11,270 nucleotides of DNA from an uncultured Caulobacterales bacterium (GCA_938007945.1 CALLME010000284.1:1-11270), one strand, 5' to 3'; positions 1 to 10,172 are shown, counted from the first letter of the stretch. A program made the numbers and translations. The notes: a model not told the origin generated them from the sequence alone.

Positions 1-80
1 AGTAAAGCTTGCTGTCCTGGGCCCCCAATTTCTTTGAGGACAAGATGACGCGCATAACGCTGGATGGAATCGGGGGTCAT
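1..80 (-). CDS. ThiF/MoeB/HesA-family E1-like adenylyltransferase, N-terminal fragment
   Basis: Only the first 26 codons are in the window; the gene runs off the left edge. The ATG is at position 80 on the minus strand. The peptide contains QRYARHLVLKEIGGPGQQAL, the conserved start of the ThiF/MoeB/HesA family just before its nucleotide-binding Rossmann glycine loop. Members adenylate the C-terminal glycine of small sulfur-carrier proteins (MoaD, ThiS) in the cytoplasm for molybdopterin or thiamine synthesis. The residues visible cannot separate MoeB from ThiF or HesA, so no symbol is given. The ATG lies 3 nt after the stop of the lipoprotein gene, and I see no clear Shine-Dalgarno of its own. 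Translational coupling in one operon is therefore likely. The family call is fairly sure; the exact substrate is open. Confidence 0.82.
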   Translation of the reverse strand, partial: MTPDSIQRYARHLVLKEIGGPGQQAL

Positions 81-83
81 AGA

Positions 84-656
84 TTACTGTGGCTTGCTCA
101 AATCAAATTCAAGGCGGAAGAAACGGCCGTTTTCATTGGCACCAATTTGCTCGGGCGTTGGCGGGCGGGACAGCTCATAGGCAAACATCTCATTAGGCTT
201 AATCTCCATCGCCCATGTATTTGTGACAGAGGCGGGGAGGCCTTCTTTTTTAAACAGCTCAATCGAAAACTCATCGACGGGAAACTCTTGGCGCGTGGCT
301 GTGCCTGCTGTTTTCGCGGTGCCGCCATACCAACTCACCGCGTCGGGTTTGCCGTCATGGCGGTGATCATGTTTAAGGGTGAGTGTGCGTTTTTTAGGAA
401 TAAGCACCCATGTGCGTGAGGAATTCTCACCCACAGCTAAAGGCATTTTTATCGCCGCGACATCACAATCCACGGGACCTGCGATGATGGTTTCGCGGCG
501 CCAATCTGCGTCAACAGCGTCAGTGCTAACGACGTTTCCGACATAGGAGTTGCCGCACATCTCCGTGAGATTGGTAATAAACTCATCCTGCGCGGCGGGG
601 CCAGAGCAGGCGGAAAGAATGAGCGCGGTAGCGGGAAGCGTAAGTAAATGTTTCAT
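84..656 (-). CDS. Small exported lipoprotein of unknown function (190 aa)
   Basis: The protein starts with a lipoprotein signal peptide: MKH, a hydrophobic stretch, then the lipobox LSAC with the acylated cysteine at residue 17. The residue after Cys is Ser rather than Asp, which favours outer-membrane sorting by the Lol rules. The mature part has no transmembrane helix. It has two further cysteines (near residues 34 and 64) that could form a disulfide, and a HDHRHDGKPDAVSWYGG motif in the middle that I recall from uncharacterised alphaproteobacterial secreted proteins. I chose the ATG at 656. A TTG two codons upstream (662) would only add two residues. No strong Shine-Dalgarno is visible. 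The gene ends 3 nt before the ThiF/MoeB-family gene, probably in one transcript. The function is not recognised; the lipoprotein call is confident. Confidence 0.85.
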   Translation of the reverse strand: MKHLLTLPATALILSACSGPAAQDEFITNLTEMCGNSYVGNVVSTDAVDADWRRETIIAGPVDCDVAAIKMPLAVGENSSRTWVLIPKKRTLTLKHDHRHDGKPDAVSWYGGTAKTAGTATRQEFPVDEFSIELFKKEGLPASVTNTWAMEIKPNEMFAYELSRPPTPEQIGANENGRFFRLEFDLSKPQ

Positions 657-813
657 CAGCAAAGCTTAGCGCAAAAGCGTAAGCGGCGCGAGAGCGCATT
701 TAAGGCAAGCGTCATTGGTCACGGCCTGCGATGGGGCCGCGTTAGTTGGCAAGTTTGGGATAGCTTTGCGGGGTCAAATAAGAGCTAGTCTTTTACAGCA
801 GGCAGCACTTTTA

Positions 814-906
814 TTAGCGAGACACGTCATCATTATTGCGTGTGAGAACCTCTCTCACGACAGCTGAGATAACAGCGGCGGCGACTGTGCGTAGAATAAA
901 TTTCAT
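814..906 (-). CDS. Candidate 30-aa small protein with one hydrophobic/amphipathic helix
   Basis: This short ORF begins with ATG at 906 and ends with TAA at 814. The peptide starts MKFILRTVAAAVISAVVREV and finishes with a polar LTRNNDDVSR tail. Residues 3-21 could form a single membrane-associated helix. The start is preceded on the minus strand by a purine-rich GAGGAAAC about 6 nt upstream, a better ribosome binding site than either neighbouring gene has. It lies 59 nt beyond the end of the 163-codon ORF on the same strand and about 160 nt before the lipoprotein gene. The family is not recognised. The length is close to what chance allows, so the call rests on the Shine-Dalgarno and the composition. 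It could be a small membrane peptide or a toxin-like peptide, but nothing in the sequence decides this. Confidence 0.45.
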   Translation of the reverse strand: MKFILRTVAAAVISAVVREVLTRNNDDVSR

Positions 907-965
907 AATGGTTTCCTCGCACAATTAACCCGCGACGGCCCTTTTCGTTCCGTCTGCCTGTGGCG

Positions 966-1457
966 CTAATCTGGGAACAGCGCGATGGACGGCGCAAAAG
1001 ACCGCGATAAGGCGTCGTGTTTTTTGGAGTTTGTTAGCGCAATATGCTTAAAGCAAATGCGTTTTTCCCATTTCCAATTCCAGCGTGTGAAGCACCAGCG
1101 AACGCGGCCTGTGAGCGAGCCGTCATAAATATAGCGTAGAAAGCGCGCACGCCCCACACGCCTATAAAACACGAGCGCCAAAAGATCTTCGCGCCGCGCC
1201 AACGGCATTTTGCGCTGATAGATACGCGCCTCGGCACGGTTGGCCGCAACGACTTGAACATTGTGAACGCTTTCAGTCTCAACAACGCCGCCGCCCCAAA
1301 TCAAACGCAGCCACAACCTAATACGTGCTAGCAAGGAGAGCGGCGTCTTAAGCGGGGATAGCGCGATGTCGTCAACCACATTGATTGCCAAAACCGCATC
1401 TATGGCGCGAGACGAAGTCCAATAAAAAAGGCGCTGTCTTAAGGGTGATACGGGCAT
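966..1457 (-). CDS. Hypothetical protein, weak gene call (163 aa)
   Basis: This is an open frame of 163 codons from ATG 1457 to the stop at 966. The product is rich in Arg, Leu and Trp (several WxW-like pairs near residues 125-132) and very basic, with no signal peptide, clear membrane segment or motif I recognise. There is no convincing Shine-Dalgarno before the ATG. A later start at the internal Met before PLARRE, near residue 84, is possible. A second shorter frame overlaps it, and the composition resembles translated non-coding DNA. The argument for it is that nothing else fills this 500-bp interval and its strand matches the neighbours. It may be a real fast-evolving gene, a decayed gene or a spurious frame. 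Confidence 0.33.
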   Translation of the reverse strand: MPVSPLRQRLFYWTSSRAIDAVLAINVVDDIALSPLKTPLSLLARIRLWLRLIWGGGVVETESVHNVQVVAANRAEARIYQRKMPLARREDLLALVFYRRVGRARFLRYIYDGSLTGRVRWCFTRWNWKWEKRICFKHIALTNSKKHDALSRSFAPSIALFPD

Positions 1458-1608
1458 AAAGGGCAGGAAGGGTAAAGTGAATTTATGCTAGTATAAGGGT
1501 GGCGTTGAAGGTGGGGGGTAATTTGCGTTTAATCTCATCGCGGACGTTAGCTCGCAATAGGACGGCTTAAACACCGTAGAACAATATTGGGCAAAATCAC
1601 GTCACGGT

Positions 1609-1663
1609 TTTATCTGCGTCGATAAACATCGCGCAAGCAGTCATCGGCTATCGACCAGATAAA
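1609..1663. repeat. Long inverted repeat: 15-bp stem with one bulge, 24-nt loop
   Basis: The left arm is TTTATCTG, one unpaired C, then GTCGATA (1609-1624). The right arm is TATCGAC followed directly by CAGATAAA (1649-1663). The arms pair over 15 bp with a single bulged C at 1617 around a 24-nt loop (1625-1648). There is no U-run, so it is not an intrinsic terminator. It could be a structured RNA element, a binding site for a dimeric protein, or a folded recombination site. It marks the left flank of the AT-rich accessory gene. Confidence 0.6.
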
Positions 1664-1686
1664 TGAGACCAGATTGTTGTGCGCAG

Positions 1687-1740
1687 TATGATTCATGATA
1701 GAGAAAAATCTATAATTGTGTTTCTTTAACTTGAATCATA
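1687..1740. repeat. Inverted repeat TATGATTCA / TGAATCATA, each arm with a GANTC site
   Basis: The perfect 9-bp arms lie at 1687-1695 and 1732-1740, about four helical turns apart. Each arm contains one GANTC (GATTC 1690-1694, GAATC 1733-1737), the target of the alphaproteobacterial CcrM methylase. The right arm sits between the proposed -35 and -10 boxes and touches the -10. A repressor looping between the arms, or GcrA acting at methylated GANTC, would both fit the geometry. Confidence 0.55.
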
Positions 1741-1744
1741 TAAA
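1716..1744 (+). promoter_or_regulatory. Likely sigma-70-type promoter of the Cys/His-Sel1 gene
   Basis: TTGTGT (1716-1721) and TATAAA (1739-1744) are separated by 17 bp. Transcription would start near 1751, giving a leader of about 70 nt before the chosen TTG start. A competing -10, TATAAT at 1711-1716, exists but lacks a good -35. The call is by consensus only. Confidence 0.4.
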
Positions 1745-1807
1745 ATTTGTTAGGCGAAGATAGAAATATATTCGGCCTTACCGTCAATACAGAAACCAAT
1801 TGGGTTT

Positions 1808-1814
1808 GGAGGGG
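1808..1814 (+). promoter_or_regulatory. Ribosome binding site that decides the start of the Cys/His-Sel1 gene
   Basis: GGAGGGG at 1808-1814 sits 6 nt before the TTG at 1821. The longer open frame from TTG 1800 has no such site in front of it. The Shine-Dalgarno would then fall inside the coding region, so 1821 is the better start. Confidence 0.6.
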
Positions 1815-1820
1815 TTAGCG

Positions 1821-2837
1821 TTGGGGTGTAATGCATGGAATCATTCTTTTAACTGCGATTGTGGATGGGGTGGCTATAATTACGGCTCAAGTCGTCTCAA
1901 GTCGGGAAGTGTAAAGTATATCAAAGTTCCGAACGGCTTAGATTGGAACAAAGCAAAAGTTACGTACGAAACTTATGTAGACCCAAATGCAAGGTGCCCT
2001 GTGTGTGGGGATGATGTATTTTTTTATCAATCGCCCTATGGGGGTAGAGTATTCTTTGACGAGCTAGGTCCGCCTTGGGATAAGCACAAATGCACTGATA
2101 ATAAACCAGACATCTTATACAATCAGCCTATTCTACCTCCTAATAACTCGAAGAAGAGGGCTCGAAACTTCGCTAAGTCACCTTTTGATTGGCAACCGCT
2201 TATCATCGATAAAATAGAGTCTATTGAAGACCACGACGTGTTTTACGTTATGAGTGATTATGTAGACATAATCGGGAAAATTATAATTTTGGAGAAGGAC
2301 ATTTTCCGTAAGACGCCTAAATTTTGGCGATTGCAGGCTGATTGTCCCGAAAACTTAAGCGTGTCTACATATTTACATATGAAGGACGATACACTTTCTG
2401 AATATGAAGAAACGTCACCCGCATGGATTACAAATAAAAATGAATTGAAGGTAGCATTGGAAAACGGCCCATTATCTGCGGCAGTCCTAAATCGAATTGG
2501 TTGGTATTTATCTTTTCAATGGCGTGATGAAATTGATGAAGGCTGGTTCAAACGTCCGCGTGTTCGAATAGACAAAGCTATCGAATACTTTCAAAAAGCT
2601 GCTGACTTAGATTTGTGGGAAGCGCACAACAATCTGGGCGTCATATACCGTGATGGGCTTACGGGTGCTGTTGATGAAACTCTAGCCTATACCCATTTTG
2701 AAATTGCGGCGAAATCCATGAACGAGCAGCCTATGCAACATTTAGCGAATTGTTATCGTAACGGCATAGGTGTCGAACCCAATGAAGACATGGCACAACT
2801 TTATGAGAAGTACATGAAACCGTTGGCGGATTTTTAG
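1821..2837 (+). CDS. Protein with two Cys/His clusters and C-terminal Sel1/TPR-like repeats (338 aa)
   Basis: The product has three visible parts. The N-terminus carries a C-x4-H-x3-C-x-C-GWGG signature (Cys3, His8, Cys12, Cys14). A second cluster runs from CPVCG (Cys59, Cys62) through a GGRVFFDELGPPW motif to His89 and Cys91. Both look like zinc-binding modules found together in uncharacterised bacterial proteins. After a charged middle region, residues about 250-338 form Sel1/TPR-like helical repeats (DKAIEYFQKAADL, AHNNLGVIYRDG, QHLANCYRNGIGV), which normally bind protein partners. There is no signal peptide or membrane helix, so it is likely cytoplasmic. The start is a TTG with a strong Shine-Dalgarno; TTG 1800 would add 7 residues. 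The gene is clearly AT-richer than gyrB and katG, and its codon use differs, which suggests acquisition by transfer. Its biological role is unknown. A defence or stress role is speculation. Confidence 0.85.
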   Translation: MGCNAWNHSFNCDCGWGGYNYGSSRLKSGSVKYIKVPNGLDWNKAKVTYETYVDPNARCPVCGDDVFFYQSPYGGRVFFDELGPPWDKHKCTDNKPDILYNQPILPPNNSKKRARNFAKSPFDWQPLIIDKIESIEDHDVFYVMSDYVDIIGKIIILEKDIFRKTPKFWRLQADCPENLSVSTYLHMKDDTLSEYEETSPAWITNKNELKVALENGPLSAAVLNRIGWYLSFQWRDEIDEGWFKRPRVRIDKAIEYFQKAADLDLWEAHNNLGVIYRDGLTGAVDETLAYTHFEIAAKSMNEQPMQHLANCYRNGIGVEPNEDMAQLYEKYMKPLADF

Positions 2838-2994
2838 CGAAAAGTAACCTAATCGGAGGTGCAGTCCAACAATTCATCAAAAGCTCATGTCGAGCGCCTT
2901 CACCAAACGCTTACGAAATTCCACCCTTAGCACCACCTATGACCTTGAGCGTCCTTAGCCTCTGGCCGGCCCCATAAACCAACACCCTGCTAAC
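2838..2994. other. 157-bp convergent intergenic stretch, nothing named
   Basis: It lies between two convergent genes. It contains the palindrome GGCCGGCC near 2965 and only very short frames. No hairpin followed by a U-run is visible for either gene. It may hold the right edge of the AT-rich accessory segment, but I see no attachment-site duplication. Confidence 0.4.
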
Positions 2995-3294
2995 CTATAG
3001 CCCCCGCCGTTTCGCCTCGCGGTCTTTTTCGACTAACTCGACATAATTCGGTTGGTCATCGGCGCCACTGCGTGAGCTGAAAAAGATAATCCCCATAAAA
3101 AGGAATGAGCTGAGGAAGGCGAAAATCACGCCAATCGTCAGCGCGATATGGCCGTGGCGCGAGACGTTATTGCCGTCTTCAAAGCCAAAGAAGATAAAAT
3201 AAATCGCAGCGGGAATAGCAATCACAAATGAGATTATCAGAAAGATAACCGCATTGCGTTTGGCGCTTGAAACTTGTGTAGGTTGCTGGCTCAT
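2995..3294 (-). CDS. Small inner-membrane protein with two transmembrane helices (99 aa)
   Basis: The protein has a short polar N-terminus, a hydrophobic helix at about residues 15-37, a charged loop (FEDGNNVSRHGH), a second helix at about 50-73, and a highly charged C-terminal tail ending KDREAKRRGL. The positive C-terminal tail suggests that both ends face the cytoplasm, with the loop outside. The family is not recognised. It starts 66 nt beyond the gyrB stop on the same strand, with no terminator hairpin between them, so it may be transcribed by read-through from gyrB. The ribosome binding site is weak. A functional link to gyrase is not implied. Confidence 0.75.
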   Translation of the reverse strand: MSQQPTQVSSAKRNAVIFLIISFVIAIPAAIYFIFFGFEDGNNVSRHGHIALTIGVIFAFLSSFLFMGIIFFSSRSGADDQPNYVELVEKDREAKRRGL

Positions 3295-3360
3295 ATGCTA
3301 AATACGTTCGACACCAACTCTAGTTTGCCTAACTACGCTGCAAATCAGCTCTGCGTTTGC

Positions 3361-5922
<2,562 letters not shown>

Positions 5923-5937
5923 TTAGAATTATTCTAA
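5923..5937. promoter_or_regulatory. Fur-superfamily operator, distal copy (Irr/PerR-like)
   Basis: TTAGAATTATTCTAA is a 15-bp 7-1-7 palindrome. It differs from the second copy only at the central base. The sequence fits the PerR-box layout (TTATAAT-N-ATTATAA type) and the Irr iron-control element (TTTAGAA-N3-TTCTAAA type). The regulator gene is not in the window. Confidence 0.6.
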
Positions 5938-5943
5938 AATGGC

Positions 5944-5970
5944 TTGTCGCGCAGGTGCGAATGTGATTAA

Positions 5971-5972
<2 letters not shown>
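5944..5972 (+). promoter_or_regulatory. Possible katG promoter between the two operators
   Basis: TTGTCG (5944-5949) and TTAATT (5967-5972) are separated by 17 bp. The -10 is poor but abuts the proximal palindrome, as expected if a bound Fur-family repressor blocks RNA polymerase. Confidence 0.28.
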
Positions 5973-8230
<2,258 letters not shown>

Positions 8231-8264
8231 CGTTTACCTCACTGCCTCCTTTAGGCCATTAAAA

Positions 8265-8301
8265 AGCCCCCGCCACAGAGATGTGACGGGGGCTATATTT
8301 T
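8265..8301. terminator. Bidirectional intrinsic terminator between katG and trcR
   Basis: AGCCCCCGCCACA, a short loop and TGTGACGGGGGCT form a stem over 8265-8294 with one mismatch. ATATTTTT follows on the plus strand. A run of A precedes the stem, giving a U-run on the minus strand as well. It serves both katG and the convergent trcR. Confidence 0.9.
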
Positions 8302-8320
8302 TGTAAAACTATAGGAGTGT

Positions 8321-8995
8321 TTATTCAGATGTGCTCGGCTTAAACAGGCTCTCCAATGTGTGCTCTGTTTTTGGCGCGTCTGCCACAGGCTCATCCGCTT
8401 TTGGCGCTTCAACAGGTTCCAGTGGACGGCCTTCTTCTTTGGCAATTTTTGCGTCAGCTTTCGCTTTTTTCTCAGCCGCGATAGAGACGGCTTCGTCAAG
8501 ATCAATCTGGCTACACAGGCCGAGCGAGACAGGATCGGTTGGCGTAATAGTGCTGATCTTCCAATGTGTGCGCTCGCGAATGGCTTTAATAGTCGGCTTA
8601 GTCGTACCGATAAGTTTTGAGACCTGCGCGTCTGTCATCTCTGGGTGATTGCGCACAAGCCAAGCGATGGCATCTGGACGGTCTTGGCGACGCGAAAGAG
8701 GCGTATAGCGCGGTCCACGGCGTTTGGGCTTTGATGTTTTAATCGGATTTTCGTCAAAGACTTCGGCTTTGAGCGCATATTTGGGGTCTTTCTCGCCTTT
8801 TTCGATTTCCTCACGGGCGAGTTGGCCATTGGCAATCGGGTCTGCGCCGCGTATTCCGCTCGCGACATCGCCGTCGGCAATACCTTCAATTTCGAGGATA
8901 TGCAGGCTGCAAAACTCTGAGATTTGCTGAAATGTTAGCCCTGTATTGTCGATAAGCCAGACGGCTGTCGCTTTGGGCATAAGAATCTGTGTCAT
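8321..8995 (-). CDS. trcR: Cell-cycle transcriptional regulator TrcR (DUF1013 family)
   Basis: The 224-aa product matches the alphaproteobacterial DUF1013 family named TrcR. It opens with LMPKATAVWLIDNTGLTFQQ and continues EIEGIADGDVASGIRGADPI and NGQLAREEIEKGEKDP, then RRGPRYTPLSRRQDRPDAI. It ends with AWLVRNHPEMTDAQVSKLIG, TTKPTIKAIRERTHW and DPVSLGLCSQIDLDEAV. Two helix-turn-helix-like blocks (about 18-47 and 108-146) fit a DNA-binding or RNA-polymerase-associated role. The C-terminal 45 residues are low-complexity Ala/Lys/Glu/Pro and probably disordered. The start is ATG 8995, preceded by a near-perfect Shine-Dalgarno (GAAGGAGGT); an upstream ATG at 9052 lacks one. A terminator-like hairpin sits in the leader 69 nt before the start. 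It diverges from the DUF1192-rcdA pair, so cell-cycle functions cluster here. The family call is firm; the detailed function is from family naming. Confidence 0.9.
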   Translation of the reverse strand: MTQILMPKATAVWLIDNTGLTFQQISEFCSLHILEIEGIADGDVASGIRGADPIANGQLAREEIEKGEKDPKYALKAEVFDENPIKTSKPKRRGPRYTPLSRRQDRPDAIAWLVRNHPEMTDAQVSKLIGTTKPTIKAIRERTHWKISTITPTDPVSLGLCSQIDLDEAVSIAAEKKAKADAKIAKEEGRPLEPVEAPKADEPVADAPKTEHTLESLFKPSTSE

Positions 8996-9063
8996 CAAGA
9001 CCTCCTTCAGTAACTTCATTTTGCGTATTTGGCATTGATATAGCGCCGCCAAATTCAGGCATT

Positions 9064-9087
9064 AAAAAAACCCCGCTCGGCGGGGTT
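9064..9087 (-). terminator. Intrinsic terminator pointing towards trcR (attenuator or sRNA end)
   Basis: On the minus strand AACCCCGC, loop CGA and GCGGGGTT form a perfect 8-bp GC-rich stem (9069-9087), followed by seven U (9064-9070, overlapping the stem end). On the plus strand the hairpin is followed only by TGGTGTCT, so termination is minus-directed. The region lies between divergent genes and has no coding region upstream to terminate. It therefore most likely ends a short leader or small RNA. Confidence 0.8.
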
Positions 9088-9125
9088 GGTGTCTCTATCT
9101 CGGTTATTAAGCCAAAGACACAACC
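9084..9125 (-). promoter_or_regulatory. Possible antiterminator stem in the trcR leader
   Basis: On the minus strand GGTTG-TGTCT (9125-9116) can pair with AGACA-C-CAACC (9094-9084), making 10 bp with one bulge around a 21-nt loop. The downstream arm shares AACC with the 5' arm of the terminator stem, so the two structures compete. This is the usual layout of an attenuator. The pairing is read directly; the regulatory role is inferred. Confidence 0.4.
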
Positions 9126-9148
9126 TAACTAGGGTTAATAGAGCCAAT

Positions 9149-9171
9149 ATGCAAGGAAAATCGCTTTGCAT
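9149..9171. promoter_or_regulatory. Inverted repeat ATGCAA-N11-TTGCAT between the divergent genes
   Basis: The arms are at 9149-9154 and 9166-9171. Each arm read outward gives TTGCAT, a possible -35 for its own side. For DUF1192, TAAATG at 9188-9193 is 16 bp away. For the trcR side, TAGTTA is 17 bp away. Both -10 boxes are weak. The dyad could also be a regulator site controlling both directions. Confidence 0.3.
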
Positions 9172-9233
9172 CACTCTGCGCCTGTCTTAAATGAGAGGAG
9201 AGTTGAGACAATCGAGCGCGAAGAGGTGAACTG

Positions 9234-9410
9234 ATGCCCCAAAATCAAACAGATTTTGCAATAGGTGAGGATCTTTACGGTGTCTCTGTTGCAGAGCTAG
9301 AACTCCGCGTGGGTGTGCTTGAGGATGAAATTTCGCGTATTAAGACAGAACTCGCTAAAAAACAGGTTGAACTTTCGGCTGCCGACAAATTATTCGCGCA
9401 AAAGCCGTAA
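9234..9410 (+). CDS. DUF1192 small coiled-coil protein (58 aa)
   Basis: This 58-codon gene begins MPQNQTDFAIGEDLYGVSVA and continues with ELELRVGVLEDEISRIKTEL. That is the D-x-Y-x-hydrophobic-S-V-x-E-L-E-x-R core of DUF1192, followed by a leucine/isoleucine heptad helix that should form a short coiled coil (about residues 20-50). The family is common in alphaproteobacteria and has no established function known to me. It is cytoplasmic by composition. The ATG is preceded by AAGAGGT at a good distance. It stands 110 nt upstream of rcdA on the same strand, an arrangement I associate with this family, which hints at a shared cell-cycle or proteolysis context. Confidence 0.85.
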   Translation: MPQNQTDFAIGEDLYGVSVAELELRVGVLEDEISRIKTELAKKQVELSAADKLFAQKP

Positions 9411-9442
9411 AATATAGAGTGTTAACAAAATTGGCTTGGCGT

Positions 9443-9470
9443 TTGCACATAGTAACGCAATCGCTATGAC
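9443..9470 (+). promoter_or_regulatory. Candidate rcdA promoter
   Basis: TTGCAC (9443-9448) is followed after 14 bp by GCTATGAC (9463-9470), close to the Caulobacter housekeeping pattern of a TTG-rich -35 and GCTANAWC. It lies in the 110-bp gap before rcdA. It would let rcdA be transcribed apart from the DUF1192 gene. Consensus match only. Confidence 0.3.
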
Positions 9471-9520
9471 CGGGCAGGGGCACGGGTTCATACACAACTC
9501 GATAACGCCTTGGAGATGGT

Positions 9521-10087
9521 ATGCCGCATAACAATAATAATAACAGGATAACTATGCCCGTCATGGATACTTTAACCCCGCAATCAGAAGAGAGATTGCT
9601 CGAATTTACGCGCTCTGAGCTTTTTGCCAAAACCTTCCGCGAGGGCATGGATATGGTGGAGGAAGCGGCGGCCTATCTCGACGGGCCAGGGCGGCAAGAT
9701 GCCAAGAAGCTCGCGCGCGAAGATGCTATTGTCTATGCCTCGCAATCTATGCGCCTCACAACGCGTTTGATGCAGGTCGCAAGTTGGCTTCTGGTGCAGC
9801 GCGCTGTCAAAGAAGGCGAGATGAGCCTAAGTGATGCGAGAGCAAAAAAATACCGCCTTGTCGCCGAGAGCAAGCCAGAGGCAGGTGAGCTATCATTTAA
9901 AGAGCTTGCGGAAAACGCCAAAGCACTGCCTGCAATTTTAGTCGACCTTATCGCGCGCTCAGAGTCTATTTATGAACGCATTGCCCGCCTTGATCGTTCA
10001 CTTTATGTCAGCATCGCCACGCAAAAAGGCAATACAGTTGCTGACCAAATCTCTCGCCTTGAGGACGCCTTTAAACACGTTAGCTAA
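9521..10087 (+). CDS. rcdA: Regulator of CtrA degradation RcdA (DUF1465)
   Basis: The 188-aa product belongs to DUF1465, whose studied member is Caulobacter RcdA. RcdA is an adaptor that, with CpdR and PopA, delivers the cell-cycle master regulator CtrA and other proteins to the ClpXP protease. The hallmarks are FREGMDMVEEAAAYLDGPGR (40-58), VYASQSMRLTTRLMQVASWL (71-90) and LVQRAVKEGEMSLSDARAKK (91-110). The predicted three-helix core is followed by a variable C-terminal helix and short tail. Two starts are plausible. ATG 9521 has GGAG with 5-nt spacing and gives an Asn run (NNNNN) near the N-terminus. ATG 9554 has AGGA with 5-nt spacing and gives 177 aa. Family conservation begins only after both. 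The gene ends at a strong bidirectional terminator. Confidence 0.9.
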   Translation: MPHNNNNNRITMPVMDTLTPQSEERLLEFTRSELFAKTFREGMDMVEEAAAYLDGPGRQDAKKLAREDAIVYASQSMRLTTRLMQVASWLLVQRAVKEGEMSLSDARAKKYRLVAESKPEAGELSFKELAENAKALPAILVDLIARSESIYERIARLDRSLYVSIATQKGNTVADQISRLEDAFKHVS

Positions 10088-10114
10088 AAACACATTCACA
10101 AACACACAAAACCA

Positions 10115-10153
10115 AAAAAGCCCCGCTGAGTGATAACTCATGCGGGGCTTTTT
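10115..10153. terminator. Bidirectional intrinsic terminator between rcdA and the DUF4282-like gene
   Basis: AAAAAGCCCCGCTGAGT, loop GATA, and ACTCA-T-GCGGGGCTTTTT form a long stem with one unpaired T at 10141. A-runs and U-runs flank it on both sides, so it works in both directions. It ends about 20 nt before the stop of the convergent gene. Confidence 0.92.
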
Positions 10154-10172
10154 GTATTTTGTTTTGGAAGGG

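Larger units (their letters stand above)
1458..1820. other. 363-bp gene-free, AT-richer stretch upstream of the Cys/His-Sel1 gene
   Basis: No convincing reading frame is present on either strand. The stretch becomes AT-richer towards its right end. It contains a long imperfect inverted repeat (1609-1663), a second dyad whose arms carry GANTC sites (1687-1740), a likely promoter (1716-1744) and a strong Shine-Dalgarno (1808-1814). The part from 1458 to about 1600 shows nothing I can name. Confidence 0.6.

Noticed and set aside
9..419. Plus-strand open frame of 136 codons
   Set aside because: It is antisense to the lipoprotein gene and the ThiF/MoeB-family start. The minus strand has a clear lipobox and a conserved family motif; the plus frame has no recognisable feature.
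2870..2960. Short frame MSSAFTKRLRNST... and minus frames as a possible transposase or integrase remnant
   Set aside because: It is too short, no family motif could be recognised and no flanking repeats were found.
3295..3360. Possible terminator between gyrB and the small membrane protein gene
   Set aside because: Only a 4-bp GCTG/CAGC stem is present, with no U-run.
8996..9052. 19-codon N-terminal extension of TrcR
   Set aside because: The internal ATG 8995 has GAAGGAGGT in front of it and family similarity begins right after it. The upstream ATG would put that Shine-Dalgarno inside the gene.
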